Positions 36,190 to 50,100 of a stretch of DNA of 64,000 nucleotides are shown piece by piece. The stretch is taken from contig CM072154.1 of assembly GCA_036850595.1 (NCBI GenBank), forward strand, positions 10,857,330 to 10,921,329, given 5' to 3'. The position numbers were made by a program, and so were the translations under genes. Positions within the stretch are counted from its first letter, which is position 1, and each line of letters starts with the position of its first letter. The notes under the pieces are model-generated. The model was not told where the DNA came from. It made no database searches and saw nothing but the letters and a program-made list of their open reading frames with translations. The DNA comes from Rhyacichthys aspro (taxonomy: Eukaryota > Chordata > Actinopteri > Gobiiformes > Rhyacichthyidae).

Positions 36190-37191
36190 TGGGGCACAGG
36201 CAGTGGAAGATCAGGTGGTGCTGCGAAATGGAGCTGCTTAGCTTTAATCCATCAAATGTCCCCAGGGACACACATCAAATTACTACTGAACCGTCTGTGC
36301 ATTCGCACACAGACAGAGCAGAAAGAACACAGGCAGACCCCCACTGCCCCCACGGCCACCCCCCACTCCCCTCCCTCTTTCACCCCGCTTATGCTCACTG
36401 CTCGGAGGAGGAGGAAAAGAGGAGGGCAGACAATGGAGATGTGGATGAGAGCACACTCAGTGTCCTCTCCCCCATTGTTTTCAGATGAAGTGGCACAGTT
36501 TATGTTTGCCTTGTACCGGCACTGCCTCCCTCATGTCAGCTCTGTTACCTCAAAGTGCCTCACATCTATGTCCTGTACAGCTAACTGCACGCCGCACTTA
36601 CAGTAGGAACAGTGCAGAGAGCACATACAGTAGCATCTGGGAGCAGCGGACCTACTTTTAAAGCTGCACTGGATTCCAGCAGTGCTGATGAGCGGGCTTC
36701 AGGGAAGGACTAGTGCACTGCTCACTCGCTGCTCTCCTTATTACCGCTGCACAGATGTGTGTCCCGCCATGCGTGGCGCTGAATTATCTGATTAATTAAT
36801 TACATCTTTTTTGATTAGGGTGAAATCTCAAATTAGATTTGTGCTTACTAAATTGGCCAGATATTCTCTGGGTTGGATTGTATTTATGTGGATTCATTAG
36901 CTCATTTTGTGAATTTTATGCTACATTATACAGTGTGTGATTCATTAAAGCTCAGCATTTGTTGCGCCCTTCAGTGTAAATCAAAGTGAAATATTTATAC
37001 AAACTAATTCTCAATCACATTTACATCTCTAAGTAACAGTGGAAACATGAGCACCTGTTTGATTCACAGTCAACAGGAAACACTTGTAACATATTTCTGA
37101 AACTAACAACAGCTTTTCTTTTTGCTGGGTTGGGTCTTCCAATAAGCAGAAAAACATATACTGAAGAAAACTTAAGTTAGCAAGAACCCCC

Positions 37192-37209
37192 CACCACCAC
37201 CACCACCAC
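37192..37209. repeat. (CAC)n microsatellite
   Basis: Six tandem CAC units in the scrt2-slc52a3 gap. A small ORF reading MLWWWWWWG on the minus strand is an artefact of it. Confidence 0.9.
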
Positions 37210-38195
37210 AACATTTTATTACATTATATTATGCTATTAAACTGCTTTTAATTATGTTAAATGTTCTACAAAATCTAGATGAACTCTCAATTACCTTAGG
37301 ATAGTGTACAGACAGAATTTGTGAGACAGCTTGTAAATTGGAGGCTAATAGCTTGGAGTGATTTAATCTATTGAGCATTTTTCTATTGATCATAATGAAA
37401 TTGCTCTTGAATCTGGTTAAATGTACCATACATTTAGTCTGACGTTTAGGGGTGCCCTTTCTCCTGGATTGTCCTAAATCACTGCCACCACAAACGTGAC
37501 CCTGCTGCTCGTATGTGGCAGGTCTCGAGAGGGATGCTATGTTAAATCAGCGCGCTGAAGATTTATCACACATATGTGATTGTACATTACAAGACAAGTT
37601 CACGTTGCTGTCACCAAGCCAAGCTTATGAGCAGCGCCAAGGACGAGAAAGGTCAGGGGAGGCATCATTGTTGGAAATGGCAGCTTCAGGCTTTGTACTG
37701 GAAGTATCCTAACACCACAGAGTTCTTTACCAACATAAAACCAATTCAAAGAGATTTATCATGTATTACCAAGATTTGATTTTAATTCCAAACAGCTCTT
37801 AGAACCAACACCTGCTCTTTGTCTTGGTGTTGTTTGCATTTGAGAAAGAAAACTTTATTCTTTTTGTATTTTATCAAGCATGAAGCTTTAATGAACAATA
37901 AGCGTTTTCTTGGATGTATTAAGTCATTTAAAACACATCTCAATCCTGCAGTCTGGCTCCAGAGTTCACCTCTGGCAAAAACCCTCATTATTCTGCTCTA
38001 CAGAGCAATGAAGCCCAGACAGTTAACTCAGCCAAGGTATGAATAAACAATATGTGCACCTAGCAGCAGGAGCATTTAGGAACATTACGTGTTGTTAGAT
38101 AATGACTTAAATGTAAAATGCTCAGTTTCAGTGATAATGTTTCACCATTATTAGCACAACAGTATGACATAGGGTGCTGGTTTTTCTATATACAG

Positions 38196-38240
38196 TATGT
38201 GTATTATTATTAATAATATTATTATTATATATTATCAATA
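38196..38240. repeat. (ATT)n / TA-rich imperfect palindrome
   Basis: ATTATTATTAATAATATTATTA-like sequence, an AT-only imperfect inverted repeat that could extrude a hairpin. No gene nearby. Confidence 0.6.
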
Positions 38241-40832
38241 TTGCAATCCACTCAGGAGGCAGTGCAATAAATTGGCTACAGGTGACAGATGAACTGTGAC
38301 AAACCAAAGAAACTCACTGAGATTGAAACATTTCTCATGTTACATGTTTCAACAGCTGGCCACACATCTCCAATTGCTTTCCACTTCCTACTTCTCCCCC
38401 TTACGGGCCCTGGTCCACTTCTGGCCCCCAGACTCCTTCTGACATGTGGTCACTGCCTCAGGATGTTACCATAGAGACTGCCGCCTTGGGCTGAAGGGGT
38501 GGCTGTTTTCCTGAGCGCTGCGGGAGTGAGGGTTACTCGGACGGGTGCTCAGCTCTGGTCAGACGGCAGGGGTGAGGCCTTGATACAATCAGCTTCATTA
38601 ACATCCTGTATGGCCCTCCAGGGCTATGGAGATGACCTGAGAGGAATGAATGGAGTCAATCTAGTTGATTTGTTACTTTACGCAGCTCCACAAGAGCCCC
38701 CACTCACTGTTTCCCAGCAGGGTTTATTATCTCTATTTACACTAAGAAGTCTGCTTAATCATTTGACTACTTGAGTGCTAGTTCATTATTACAGCGGCTG
38801 GATCTAGTATGTGTCTCCTACTCACTTCTGTCAAGTTATTCTGAGCATTTGGAGCGAGGTGAACAGAAGCAAAGAGTCCATTAGGCGCAGCCATCTATAA
38901 TTCAGCTCTTTCTTGCTTACTGGGTCACTTCAACAAGGCTTTTGAGCAGCAAGACTAGAAGATGAGGGCTTTTTAAAAGACATAAGCCCATGTTCATTCA
39001 AATGTTATAAAGGAAAAACATTTATTATAAAAATAACAACTCTATGAAAAACATTAATACATGGCAATATTTCACTTCTTGCATTAAGTCTAAAATCTAG
39101 AAGGTGAGCCAAGCCATACTGTATCTAATGCTGTTTGCGACACATTTAAGTGTATCACTCATGCCCCATTTGGCGTGTGTCTGCCAGTTGTCCTGTATGC
39201 ATCTCGGAGCATGTGCATTTGTTGTCCATGGGCAACTGTTCAGTAAATAGGGCAATTAAGTGTGAAAAGCAGAAAGAAGCTAGTATGTTCCTATCTCTTT
39301 AGTGGGGGAGATAATTTATGCTAATAACATCTCTACTGCTCAAGCTGCCCAAAAATGATAGCAGACCCTTTTGGCTTCAGAAGAATCTTTTCATCCTCTT
39401 GGAAAAAAGTGGTTTCTCAACACCTTGCAAATAAGACAGCTGTGTGGCAGTGAATGGCTCTCTCCCCCTCATGTGCTGCGCCTTTCATCTCCAGATGATA
39501 ATCTTTTTCCTTCACTGTCTTGTATGGGGCATGTTTGTTCTTCATTTAGCCTGTGGAATACTTGAAACCTACTTTCCTCGCACCCCTCCACTGCTCTCTG
39601 AGCCTCACACCCTGCACACAATCCATCACCATTTTGCCTTGAAGAGCCGTCATTGGAAGTCACTGCATGTGTGAACATATTACTGTAAATAGTATGCTAT
39701 GCATGACTGATGCTTGTTAATAACACTTAAAGTTGAGCTCAGAAGGCTGTTCATGTGGCATAAATTCCTCTATCATCACACAGGGCACACAGGCATCGTG
39801 TGGCTGTGAAGAGCAGGGTTCGTCATGGTGCTTCAATAAATAACCCCAGTGAAAGTAGGAGCAATAAAACATATGAAGTCCCAGCCTACAATCATGCTCA
39901 GTAAGAAGCGCTCATGTCCGCCTCTGCCAGAACAAATATGTCTACCTTTAAGGGTGAGTGCATTTCTGTCAACCACCAGCAAAAATAACCTTTTCAGAGC
40001 TAAGGCTGAGTTTTTATGCATAGAGATGTAGTTTTGGTCAGAGGTCCACCCACTTTATTCTTAGACACTTTAATTTTATAACATTGTAATTAAACCTCAG
40101 CTATAATAGTAATCATCACCCGTTGCTCCTTGATTTATCGAGAAATAATTGTTCAGATAATCTTGGTCTAAATTAATTGGGTTAATTAATCACTGCAGTG
40201 CCCTCACCCGAGCTCGCTCAAATAAAGGCATTGTAGGTCTTTTCACATTATGTTCCATCATGAAGGTCAGATTTGTGGGTAATAGACTGTCGTTTCCAAT
40301 TTGTATTTCCATGCAAAGGAAGAGCAAATGCATTAGTGAGATGGTATCAGGCTGTTTAAAATGAGACAACAAATGGACAGATGTGCATGTGTGCGGTATG
40401 GATGGAGCACGGATTAGCCAGGTAGATGCTGTGTACAGCAGCAATAAAACAATCACACACCAGTTACTCATTTTCTTCTAGAGGATCCAATTCACCTGTT
40501 TGCATGTGAGGGCCAAACAAATAGGCCGGCTCCTGACATGGCAGACCTTGTGCTTGTGTGAATTAAAATAGAGAACACATTTTCCACAAGGCAACTCCAC
40601 AACAAGCTTTCTCCTTTTGTGTGTTTTGGCTTTAGCTGTGCATGTCAGGCAAAGAGGTGAGATCAATTTCCACAGGATTAGGCTGCCTGGGGAAAATGAT
40701 TGCTTTTTCTAATACTTAGTAACAATTTTTCAATTTCCTGTGGTCTTTGTTACTCTCAACATTTTTGCAAATGAGCAAAACAGAGGCAAGCAGCGTTGCT
40801 GCTCCGTGAACTTCACCTTGGGACCACGCATC

Positions 40833-40840
40833 ATTTGCAT
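40833..40840 (+). promoter_or_regulatory. POU octamer-like motif in the gene desert
   Basis: Perfect ATTTGCAT octamer within a block of balanced composition between scrt2 and slc52a3. A single motif of this size also occurs by chance, so the call is weak. Confidence 0.25.
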
Positions 40841-43800
40841 ATATATTGAGAGCATACGTTTTTGGTTTATAATAGTCACCAATCTGGGGTGGGGGCAGGG
40901 AGCCGGGGGCGGCTGGCAGGCTTTCTGTCACCTGTTATGAGGCCCTTGTCCGTGAACATCCCTGAGAGAGGAAACAGGCGATAATTACGGCACTGGGACT
41001 AAACTGCTGTTGCTCTCTCCCGTCACACATTGTTTTAAATCTGAGGAGAAAAAGTCTGACAAAGACAGCCACAGGGCACTTCTTTGTTTGTCACCTCTGA
41101 GAGATTTCCAGGTGCTTATAACATTCACAGAAAATGAAATTAATCTATCGGCACAGCGCTGATCCTGTGGTGATTACTATTGGAGCCTGGCACTAATAAA
41201 TCTGCATGTTCCACTCATTGCACTTGCAGTGACTGAGCCGACTAACCGTATTCAAGCAGAATCAGAGAGATACACTGCAGATGGTCACATGACAAATGGC
41301 TTTATTGCCCCGTTATGGAGATTTGAATCATAATTGAGTGTCTCCACAGTAATGTGTGCACTTGGTATGACTCACCGTGAGTCTTGCTAAAGGACAGATG
41401 AGCTCTGCTGCTCCCACTTCAGTTTATTGCTTATTTATTTTCATCTCATGTTTTCAAACCAGCCTCAGTTTTGTTGCTGTCAATGGTAGTTTTCTAAAAA
41501 CTAGGTAAATTTCAAATACATAGATAGAGTTTCACCTGTGCAAATGTAACATTTTCATGAGTTTACAGTGAATTTGATGTGAGCATAAACGTTTGCACAC
41601 TGATGCATGTGCTGCACGCATCAGTGCTTTTGTGTGGAGCGCTTTTCAAAGGGCATGCTTTTGTGCAAGCACAGATGATGCAGCTGGCAGTAGCATGAGT
41701 ATCGCTGGAAGCACGTCCGCGTTGGCACACTTACAGAAAGCCCTGGCTCCTGGGTCATACTTTATATAGGCTGCATAAAGGCTGCCTAGCCGTCTGCTGT
41801 CTGGCCCATCGATAACAACTGCGGTGCACAGCCTGCAAAGTGCATGCACTTGAGACTGTCATTATCAATGCTTTGTTTCCAGTTATTTTAGCATTTCCTT
41901 AGTAAACGGGGTCTAATAAAAAGGCTGCCCAATGCTGCCTGTTTATCCTGCAGTGTAACTCCTTTGAACCTAAGATATGTTTGAACCTAACAAACCTTGT
42001 GATTATATAATTTTGAACAGGATCAATCTTGTTTTCCAAGTAAAGATATCTCCATTTATTCTGTAATTGCCTGATAAATTAACCAGCACAGACACCTGTC
42101 AAAACAGCAGACATCGCTGTGAATCCACGTCCCAACAGGCTCATCTTGATGGGCTAAGTTGGTAATGACAACTCCCCAAGTCTGTCCCCTCAGGCTGAAG
42201 GATGAGAGCACAGTAGACTTCTCTTTTCCCATCCATCCCCATTAGGATAATGCATCAAATAGACATTTTAATTTGAAGTTCATTTTCTCCTCAAGGCTCT
42301 GTAAATGTCTGCAAGCATGCATGTTGGAAGAGATAACCTTTTTTCATAGTGTTGGCTTGTGTAATAGTTTTATTTTTGGGTCCTATCAAATATGCTTACT
42401 TCTCATTTACTACATGCTGGCACAATGAAAGAACACTCTGTTTGTTGCAGGCTGAATATTTCAGTGGATCTTAAAATCAAGTGAATTCCAAAAATAACAA
42501 AATAATAAATCCCCTCTTGCCCATTTATAGTGCTCCCCCGCCCACTTGACTGAAAAAACTTTAGATGACTCATTGATTTCCACAAACAAACCAAATTGCC
42601 AGGAGTGGTAAACACAGTGTGACTGGAGAAACCTCATCACTCAGCACTATTATTGTTGTGCACCCAGCGACCTTGCTTTTTAACATAGCTAGTGTGCCGA
42701 TAATGTGCGTGAAATGAGCGCCGAGGCCTTCCAGCGGTGCCGAAGCCCTCGCAGGGCCTGACACCTGCCTGCGCTCAGCTGTTCACTCCACGCTTGACCG
42801 CATGTGGCTAATAAACAGACCTGTCCTTATCACTAGAACTCCATTAACGGGGGTCGCAGTCACCTGAATCCCTCGCCAGGCCGACAGCAAATTACAAGGC
42901 AAATGTAATGGCTTTTGCTATATTGCCACACAGCCAGATAGTGAATTACACCAAAGGCCTGATGTTATTACATGTCCCCAGGACGCGGGCTGTGTTTTAT
43001 GATGACTACAGTGAAAACCAGGTCAGTGCTCAAATTGTCGTGCTCTTCGCCTCCATCGCTCCGGCTCTATCTATCATGTCCTTTCAAAGACGGGGCAAAG
43101 GCATGCGGCGGGTCCAGCTCAGCGCGTTAACCATTGCTTGACACAACTAACCCTGTCAATTCAAAAACAAGTGTCCACCAAAACCAAGTGGATTAGGTCA
43201 CATAGAATACAGTCAAAAAATTACCACCAGAGGATTTGTTAATCTGGTCTGGTTACTCATAAATGTTTGAGAAAATGTAAAAAGTGTATAAAGGATCTAA
43301 TGTACTGTAATTTAACTGACAGTCCATTTTAAACTGAACCTATAGCATCATGATGTATGCCACATTAAAAAATATTGGTTTGCGTGTTTTAGATATGGGC
43401 TGTCCAAATTAGTATGTATAAAACCCAAATGTCAAATCTATTAGACGTAACAGCTCATGGTGGGTCCTGTGTTGCTTTGAATAAACCAATCAAGCCTCAG
43501 TTCTAGCATTTCTAAAACATAGTGTGGATGCTACTTCAAAACGCAGCAATTTTGAAATGAAATAGTAGAATGAATGAATTAGTGCAGACAAAGTTTGTTC
43601 ATCTTTGTATGTGGAAGGAGTTGAGGAGTTACTGAAAGACATCGTCATTCTGTTAAAAAACACCTTTCTTTTAGTTGCACCTGTCCTGAAGTGTGTAGCT
43701 GTGCTGTCATACTGCACTGGTGAACATTCTAAGTGCTTTTTCACAAATCATTAAGTTAAATTAATCTGTGATATAACTGGTCATCAGTGGATCAAATCTG

Positions 43801-46800
43801 CTACCTTTTCATAACACATCTTTTCAAACATGGCAGCATCACACATCAGGCATTTTCTATTTTTGTTAGCATGGCTGTGGGGAATATGAGTAATGATTCT
43901 TTGCTGCGAGCTGTTGTATAACAGCTCTCTGTGGTCTGTACACAGAAAAGAGGGCATGGTTTCGAAACAGTCTTAGGCGAAGGGTTTGTTTTTGATTTTT
44001 GAACCCGGTATCTTCTCTTTTACTCAGCCCCACTAGAGCCCGGGGCGTCCGATTCCACAGTCCAGCTCTGCTGAGAGAGGAGGGACAATGAATGTACCTG
44101 CAGGTCCCTATCCAAGCTCACATACCACTGGGGCCTCATTGACAAATTGTCCTTGTCTGGCCGCATGAGAGACTGGGGATTGTGGTAATTGCATATTTGC
44201 CTCTAATTGCATTTGTCACATGTGCGGTCTGCTGCTGCAGAGCTGGGACTGACGCCCTCTTCAGTGATGTGTTACACCAAACAGCGGAACTCTCACCTAG
44301 TACACCCAGCAAAGGGCATGTGCAAGAAGGGGCCCACAAAGGGGCAATAAATTATGTAGTGGCACAAAACATCAGCAGAGCACTCTCGGTCACAGAGTCC
44401 AGTGGCAAACAGAACGTGCTGCATGTCCATTACATCCTCACGTGACCTCGGCAGGTGTTTGAGCATCAGAGCACTGCATAGAGTCATCTAGCCTCTTTCT
44501 TGTTTTGTTATTATAATATTAAAAACTTTGTTTTCCAAATTATCCTTGTTGGAGTTCCTGTTGTAGTATGCAATGCATGAAATGAAACCACTATCCAACA
44601 ACAATAGTTATACCATGCTCTAATATGTATTAATATATTGTCCCATTTTAAAGAAGCTCAAGATTATTTATATGGCACATTGAATGTGCAAAGACAACTA
44701 TATACCAATACTATTTAATTCCAAATACTATTTAAAAAGGTGTCTTCTCATTAAAATTTATTGAAAAAGAGATGTGAGTATTTTTGGCCCAGTCCCGTGT
44801 CCTGTTTCAGTCCTGTTTGCCTGGTTCAGCAAACTTTCATGAGGGGTGGGGCAGTAATAAGGGGGGCTCCCATCTTGGCTTCTGGTGCCTTGTGATATGC
44901 GGCCAGGCTCCTGCATTATACAGAGGGCTTGTACAACTACATTTTAATCCACTCGTGTTTCGGGCCTGATAAAAGGATTCTCTCCATCTCTTTCTGTTTA
45001 ATTCACACCATCATCAATCAAATGTGCCCCCCCTCCCTTGCCATCCGCTCTCCTGGGTTTTGGGGTCTGCTGCAGATAGGTTGGGGTCCCCCAAGGGGGT
45101 TAGGGACATGACGGACCGGTCACAGATGCCACCGAAATTAAAATGCAAGAGTCTGTGCAAGGTGTTACATTTCTCAGACATGCTCATTTGCGGTAATATG
45201 TGAGCAACATACGGAGGCTTATAAGATTCCACGTTCGACTTGCACCAGATTACGTGAATATGATTAAAACAACACGCCATATTCTGCTGTGTGGCTACAA
45301 GTGTGGAAGATTCCCTGTGTGCGAGAGAGACTGTCTTTGTCTTCCACCATTGTGTGCACATGACAGTCGCCACAGGCTACTTAGTAATGAATATGTGCCT
45401 GTAGCATGTGTGCAGCCTATGAATAGAGTAAATATGCACATCTCTGCACAACAGGTCAGCTTCTGAACGCCGAGACGAGAATATGATCAACCACAGATAA
45501 GCCTCTGAAACTACAAAGGAATTATGTATAAACAAGTGCTCGGTGTGCGACGAAAGTGTCACACAGTGAAGTCTAATATCCCAGCAAAGCCTTTTTGTCT
45601 AAATAAGGCTACATCCCTGTGTTCTTCATTGTCTTTCATGGACATCCACAAGCCTCTGATTGTCGCTCTCTTTATGTGACACATGAATATATGCTCCTCT
45701 GACAGGTAATACAGACTGCAGCAAAAATAGCACATTTGTAAAAAGCCCATCACGAGCGATCTTGTGACAGATTTACAAAGGAAAAGCGCTTCTGGCACAT
45801 TTGTCACAGCGCATGTTATCATCAACACTGAGGGGTAAAATTATGATTTTTTTTTTACGGTGAAGCAAAGGAGAGGTGAATAGAAACTAGGTATGGATAC
45901 TTTCAGATCTGCATTTATCTTTATTATTTGTGATATATATTATAAATGAAATAATTAAGTCTCAACTTACTGGGTCTTGGTCAAATCAGAACCATTGGCA
46001 AGCAGCATAACAAAAATATTAGACACAAAGTAGTGGAAAACAAAGTCTACTATGGTATAATTTCTGTTAGAACTGTTGAGTTTGATCAATGAGCTACTGT
46101 TGTAAATTTAGTAGGATGGTTGCAAAAAGTCAATACAGCCATAATTTAATAAGAAAATGTCACCACTTCTTTTGAGCAAAAAGGAAGGACTCACTGATTA
46201 ATAATAAGGAGGTTATGATAATCTATGTGCGTACCTTTGGGCTTTTAGGATGTTCTCTCATGTCTGTCTTTTCTCTCCAGAGGGCTTTTATTACAAAATC
46301 TGAATTGTCATCAGTGTTGCATTATTAATACATGGCATTTGAAGGGTTACATTGTCTGGATTGTACTTAACAAATTAAGACTTGGTCCATTCTTGATCCT
46401 AAATCATGAACTTTTCTGAGTGTATAAAAATGATTAACACTACTGTATTATAGGTGCAGCTTTACTTTGTAGTTGTAGTTTATTTTGTGGGACAAAAGTA
46501 TAAATATTTGATTGTGAGTAAATAATTCACCAGCAGCGTATTCCTCTGAGGTTCAAGAGTAGCTCTGATCCAGTCACTTTAAGACGTCTTTTGTGGATGG
46601 AGAGCCATTCAGCCTAAATGACACTTGGCCAAATAGCACTTAAGTACATGCTCAATATTTTAACAGGGCCAGAGAAGGAAGCGGTGAAGTGGTGAAGCAG
46701 AACAGGTGGATTGTGTTGGCGCTCTTATTAGCAACTGGAGAGTTGCTTAGTCTGAATAAAATGTTTACCTGGACTTAAGGAAGAGTTGCTACTTTACGCT

Positions 46801-47136
46801 AACCTGCTCTGTGCACTATTTCTGCCTCCAAGTGTCGAAGCGGCTATTGAAGAACCTCTGATTAACGCTCAGCTGATGAGGAAATTAACTTATATGCACT
46901 TCATTATAAAGCGGACAGACCTTGAGGACCCAGACTTTTATGAAGCTGGGACCAGATGTCATCCAGCCACAGCCCCAATTAATCTCCGGGCCTTGTAACA
47001 CGCCCCAAGAAACAAAAAAAACCTTCCCTGATTGGGTGTGGAGGGCAGAGGCAGCCAGTCGAAAGCAAGGGTGCGAGATGCTATCCGGGGTTCAGGCAGC
47101 CCTGCAAAGTCTGCAGAGGGCCCGATAAGAGAGGCT

Positions 47137-47153
47137 GGGGTGGGGGGGGGGGG
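47137..47153 (+). repeat. Poly-G tract
   Basis: GGGG then T then a run of twelve G residues. Such tracts are length-unstable and may form G-quadruplex-like structure; it also lies in a GC-rich block (about 47.0-47.5 kb) that creates spurious ORFs on both strands. Confidence 0.85.
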
Positions 47154-50100
47154 CAGGTCTCACACAGGAGGCTGAGGTTATTCATTGCTCCGCTGTGAAA
47201 GCTTGAGAAGATTACCCAGAGCCTGGTTGGCAGTGATACAAGGGGGGACAGGCAGCGCGGGCCCCCCTCTCTCACCCCTTTGTTCCCCATCCATCTGCTT
47301 GAATCTCACAATGGCTCATCAGGACCAAGTAGGGTGGAGGGGTGGGGCAGCGGAGGCTCGCCAAATGGGAGGAAGTGAACGGCCGGGTCGGGGGGCGAGG
47401 GGGACGGGAACACACTGGAAGGTAATGCGCAGGAAGAGTGAAACTAAAAGAGGGGAGACAGGGGGAGAGACGTGCAGGACGGGGAATGAATCCTGGAGCG
47501 CAGCGCTTGTTGAGAGTGAATGAGTGGTGCTGCAGCTGACAAGCTCTGACAGACTACATTGGGAAAGGCCAGGGAGGCGGGCGTTCACATTGTTATTTTC
47601 TGGGAGGTAATGGGCTGGCTGCTCCTCTTCACTCTGAATAATCAGTACTTTGGTTAGTCTCAGACACCACTTCAAACCATGATAAATACACCACTCCAAA
47701 CCCTCGCCACCAAGAGGATAGCATTTGTCTCTAAATACCTTGACCACCATATTTATCTTGTTGAGGAATGATCACATGATGAAGGGTGCTTTCCTCTTTT
47801 ACGCAGGTAATTATAGGTACTTTTACGAGAGATAAAAATCACAGGCAACTGCTTAGACCATTCAGCGAGGGACTTTAGAGGTGTCCTGCTGCCAATTAGT
47901 GGAGTATTTCAAAAAGGTCTGACATATATGGAAAGAATTTATTGTCTGCAGCGTGTAATCAATATGCAGTTAATACTCAACAACCATATCATATATTGTA
48001 AGTCTCCTAATGTGGTGCATACATGCTTTTGCTTGGGCATAACTACTGTAGGTCTTCCCCAGAATGAGCTTCTATTATTGCACTTCATTATAATGCAAGT
48101 TCACCGTCTCCACCTGGCAATAATAGAAACAGTTGAATTGAATAGACTTGTTAAATTAGTCTCAGTAGAAACTAAACATCCAGCTAAACGCTGCATTCAG
48201 GATGTGTCTGACGTTGGACGACAAAGAGATAAATTCTGTCTATTATTGTCTCATACATCTTAGCTGAACAGGTTGTTTTCCTCTGTAACACCTCATAAAA
48301 ATTGGTGACAGTTGGGTCAGCCCATCTTTTGATTGTCCTCAGTGTAACTAGTTCATGTGTGAGTGTATGAATAGCTGGAGGCTATTACACTGCTGAATAT
48401 GAATAGCAGACCAATTACTTTGGCCCAGATGGAGCGGAGTCTCCTCGGAGAACACCCTACCACTGCCTAACACCCACATTGTGAGACCTGGCACTCTCTT
48501 GGTAGTGAATGAAGAGGGCTAATGAGGTACAGAAAGAAGACTTTTACATTGGTCACACACTGAATTAGTTGCTATTCCACTGTATTTGACATGTGTGTCC
48601 AAGCAACAGTGATTAACCATTTGCAACAATGTTTTGATTGTCAGCAAACTGTTCAGCAGTGACACATAACAAGCAGCAAATAGGTCCCTTTAATGTAAAT
48701 AAACCTTGTGGAGTATAAGTGCACTGTTTAAGCTTTTTATATGACCAAAATTGACTGAATGAATGTTGAATCCATCTCTGTCCCAGAGGAGCTTTTACTG
48801 AGACATTCCCAAAAGCATCCTATCACAAACCAAGCCAGAGTAGCTGGCGCTCACACACTCGGTGGACATATGGCCAATCTCCCATCGTCTGCTGTGCTAT
48901 TTACGGCTCAGTAGCCTGTCATTTGATTTGCCTCTCAGAAACCAGTATGACACCTGTTTGAATTCTCAATAAAATGCCTTTTATGTCTGGAAGAAGACTG
49001 TTTTTACTTAATCTCTCCCTGACTGGCACTGAGCTTTTCTCTGGAATATTTGTATTTTTATCAAAATCAGTGCTCACAGTAACTGTCAAGTCCTTTCTCA
49101 AGTCAGTAAAAACCTAACACATGCAGATGTCAAAGAGTAAAACAAGATACGTGGTTTGTCCTTTGAAACCAAATGTAACTATTGTAAAGCACTGCTACTA
49201 ATGTAGAACAACACCTATTTTTTAGGTTTCCTTACAGATTATTACAAAAATGATTACATACAGGATTCATTGTTAGCAGTGCCAGTTCACATTATGCACA
49301 GCTACGTAAAGGTGAACCTAACACCTAACAGACTTCGGTTGTGTAGTGTAATGTTATCTGTGCGCGTCTGCAGACCTTCGATCCAAGGCTCAGAGGCAAA
49401 GGCTTAGGAAACTCATCATCCCTAACCTTAACACTTACATGTCTGATCAATAACAGGAAAATCCACTTTGGTGTTTGTTGTGATGCCTTTGTTTGTTAAT
49501 TTGAGAGCAAATATGAGCAGTGAGATCAAAGTGTTTTTTCTATTGCAAAGCAGATGTTTGCTCAGAGCTGTGAGGACCATAGGAGGCAAACGCTCAGGGC
49601 CCAAGGGGCTTATGTGCCCTGGATGTGAAATCATCTTTTGTAAGTGTGCTGAAATGCCACCCTCCTCCACTGTCATGAATGCGGGCGTCTGCCAGGGGCC
49701 GCCAAAAGACATAACTTTGGAAGAGAAAGTATAAATGGGGCAACAGATCAAAAAGAGAAATTTAATACAGAAGAAACAGATAATTGGTACATTGAAAATC
49801 GACCGGGAACATTACCTTAACCTTCATACACATGATCAATACTGGTCTTGTTTTGTTAGTCTGTTCACTTATATGGTCATGTAGCCACGTGTGTGTTTGT
49901 TACAGACCAGAGGAGATGAGACATATTGTAGCCCCTACCTGCCCAGGAAGAGATGCTCAGGTTTAAAGTGTCACCTTTGGGCTGAGAGTGCTGAGTCAGT
50001 CGCCACTGACAAGGTCTCCTCGCCCTGCGTTCACCCTGACAGCTGAATTATTCATTAAAGCGCAGGAAAGCACTGGAGACCCAGCTAATTTCTCAATGGG

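Noticed and set aside
47319..47750. 143-residue minus ORF in a GC-rich block
   Set aside because: Overlaps an equally long plus-strand ORF, no family signature, and explained by local GC content and the poly-G tract.
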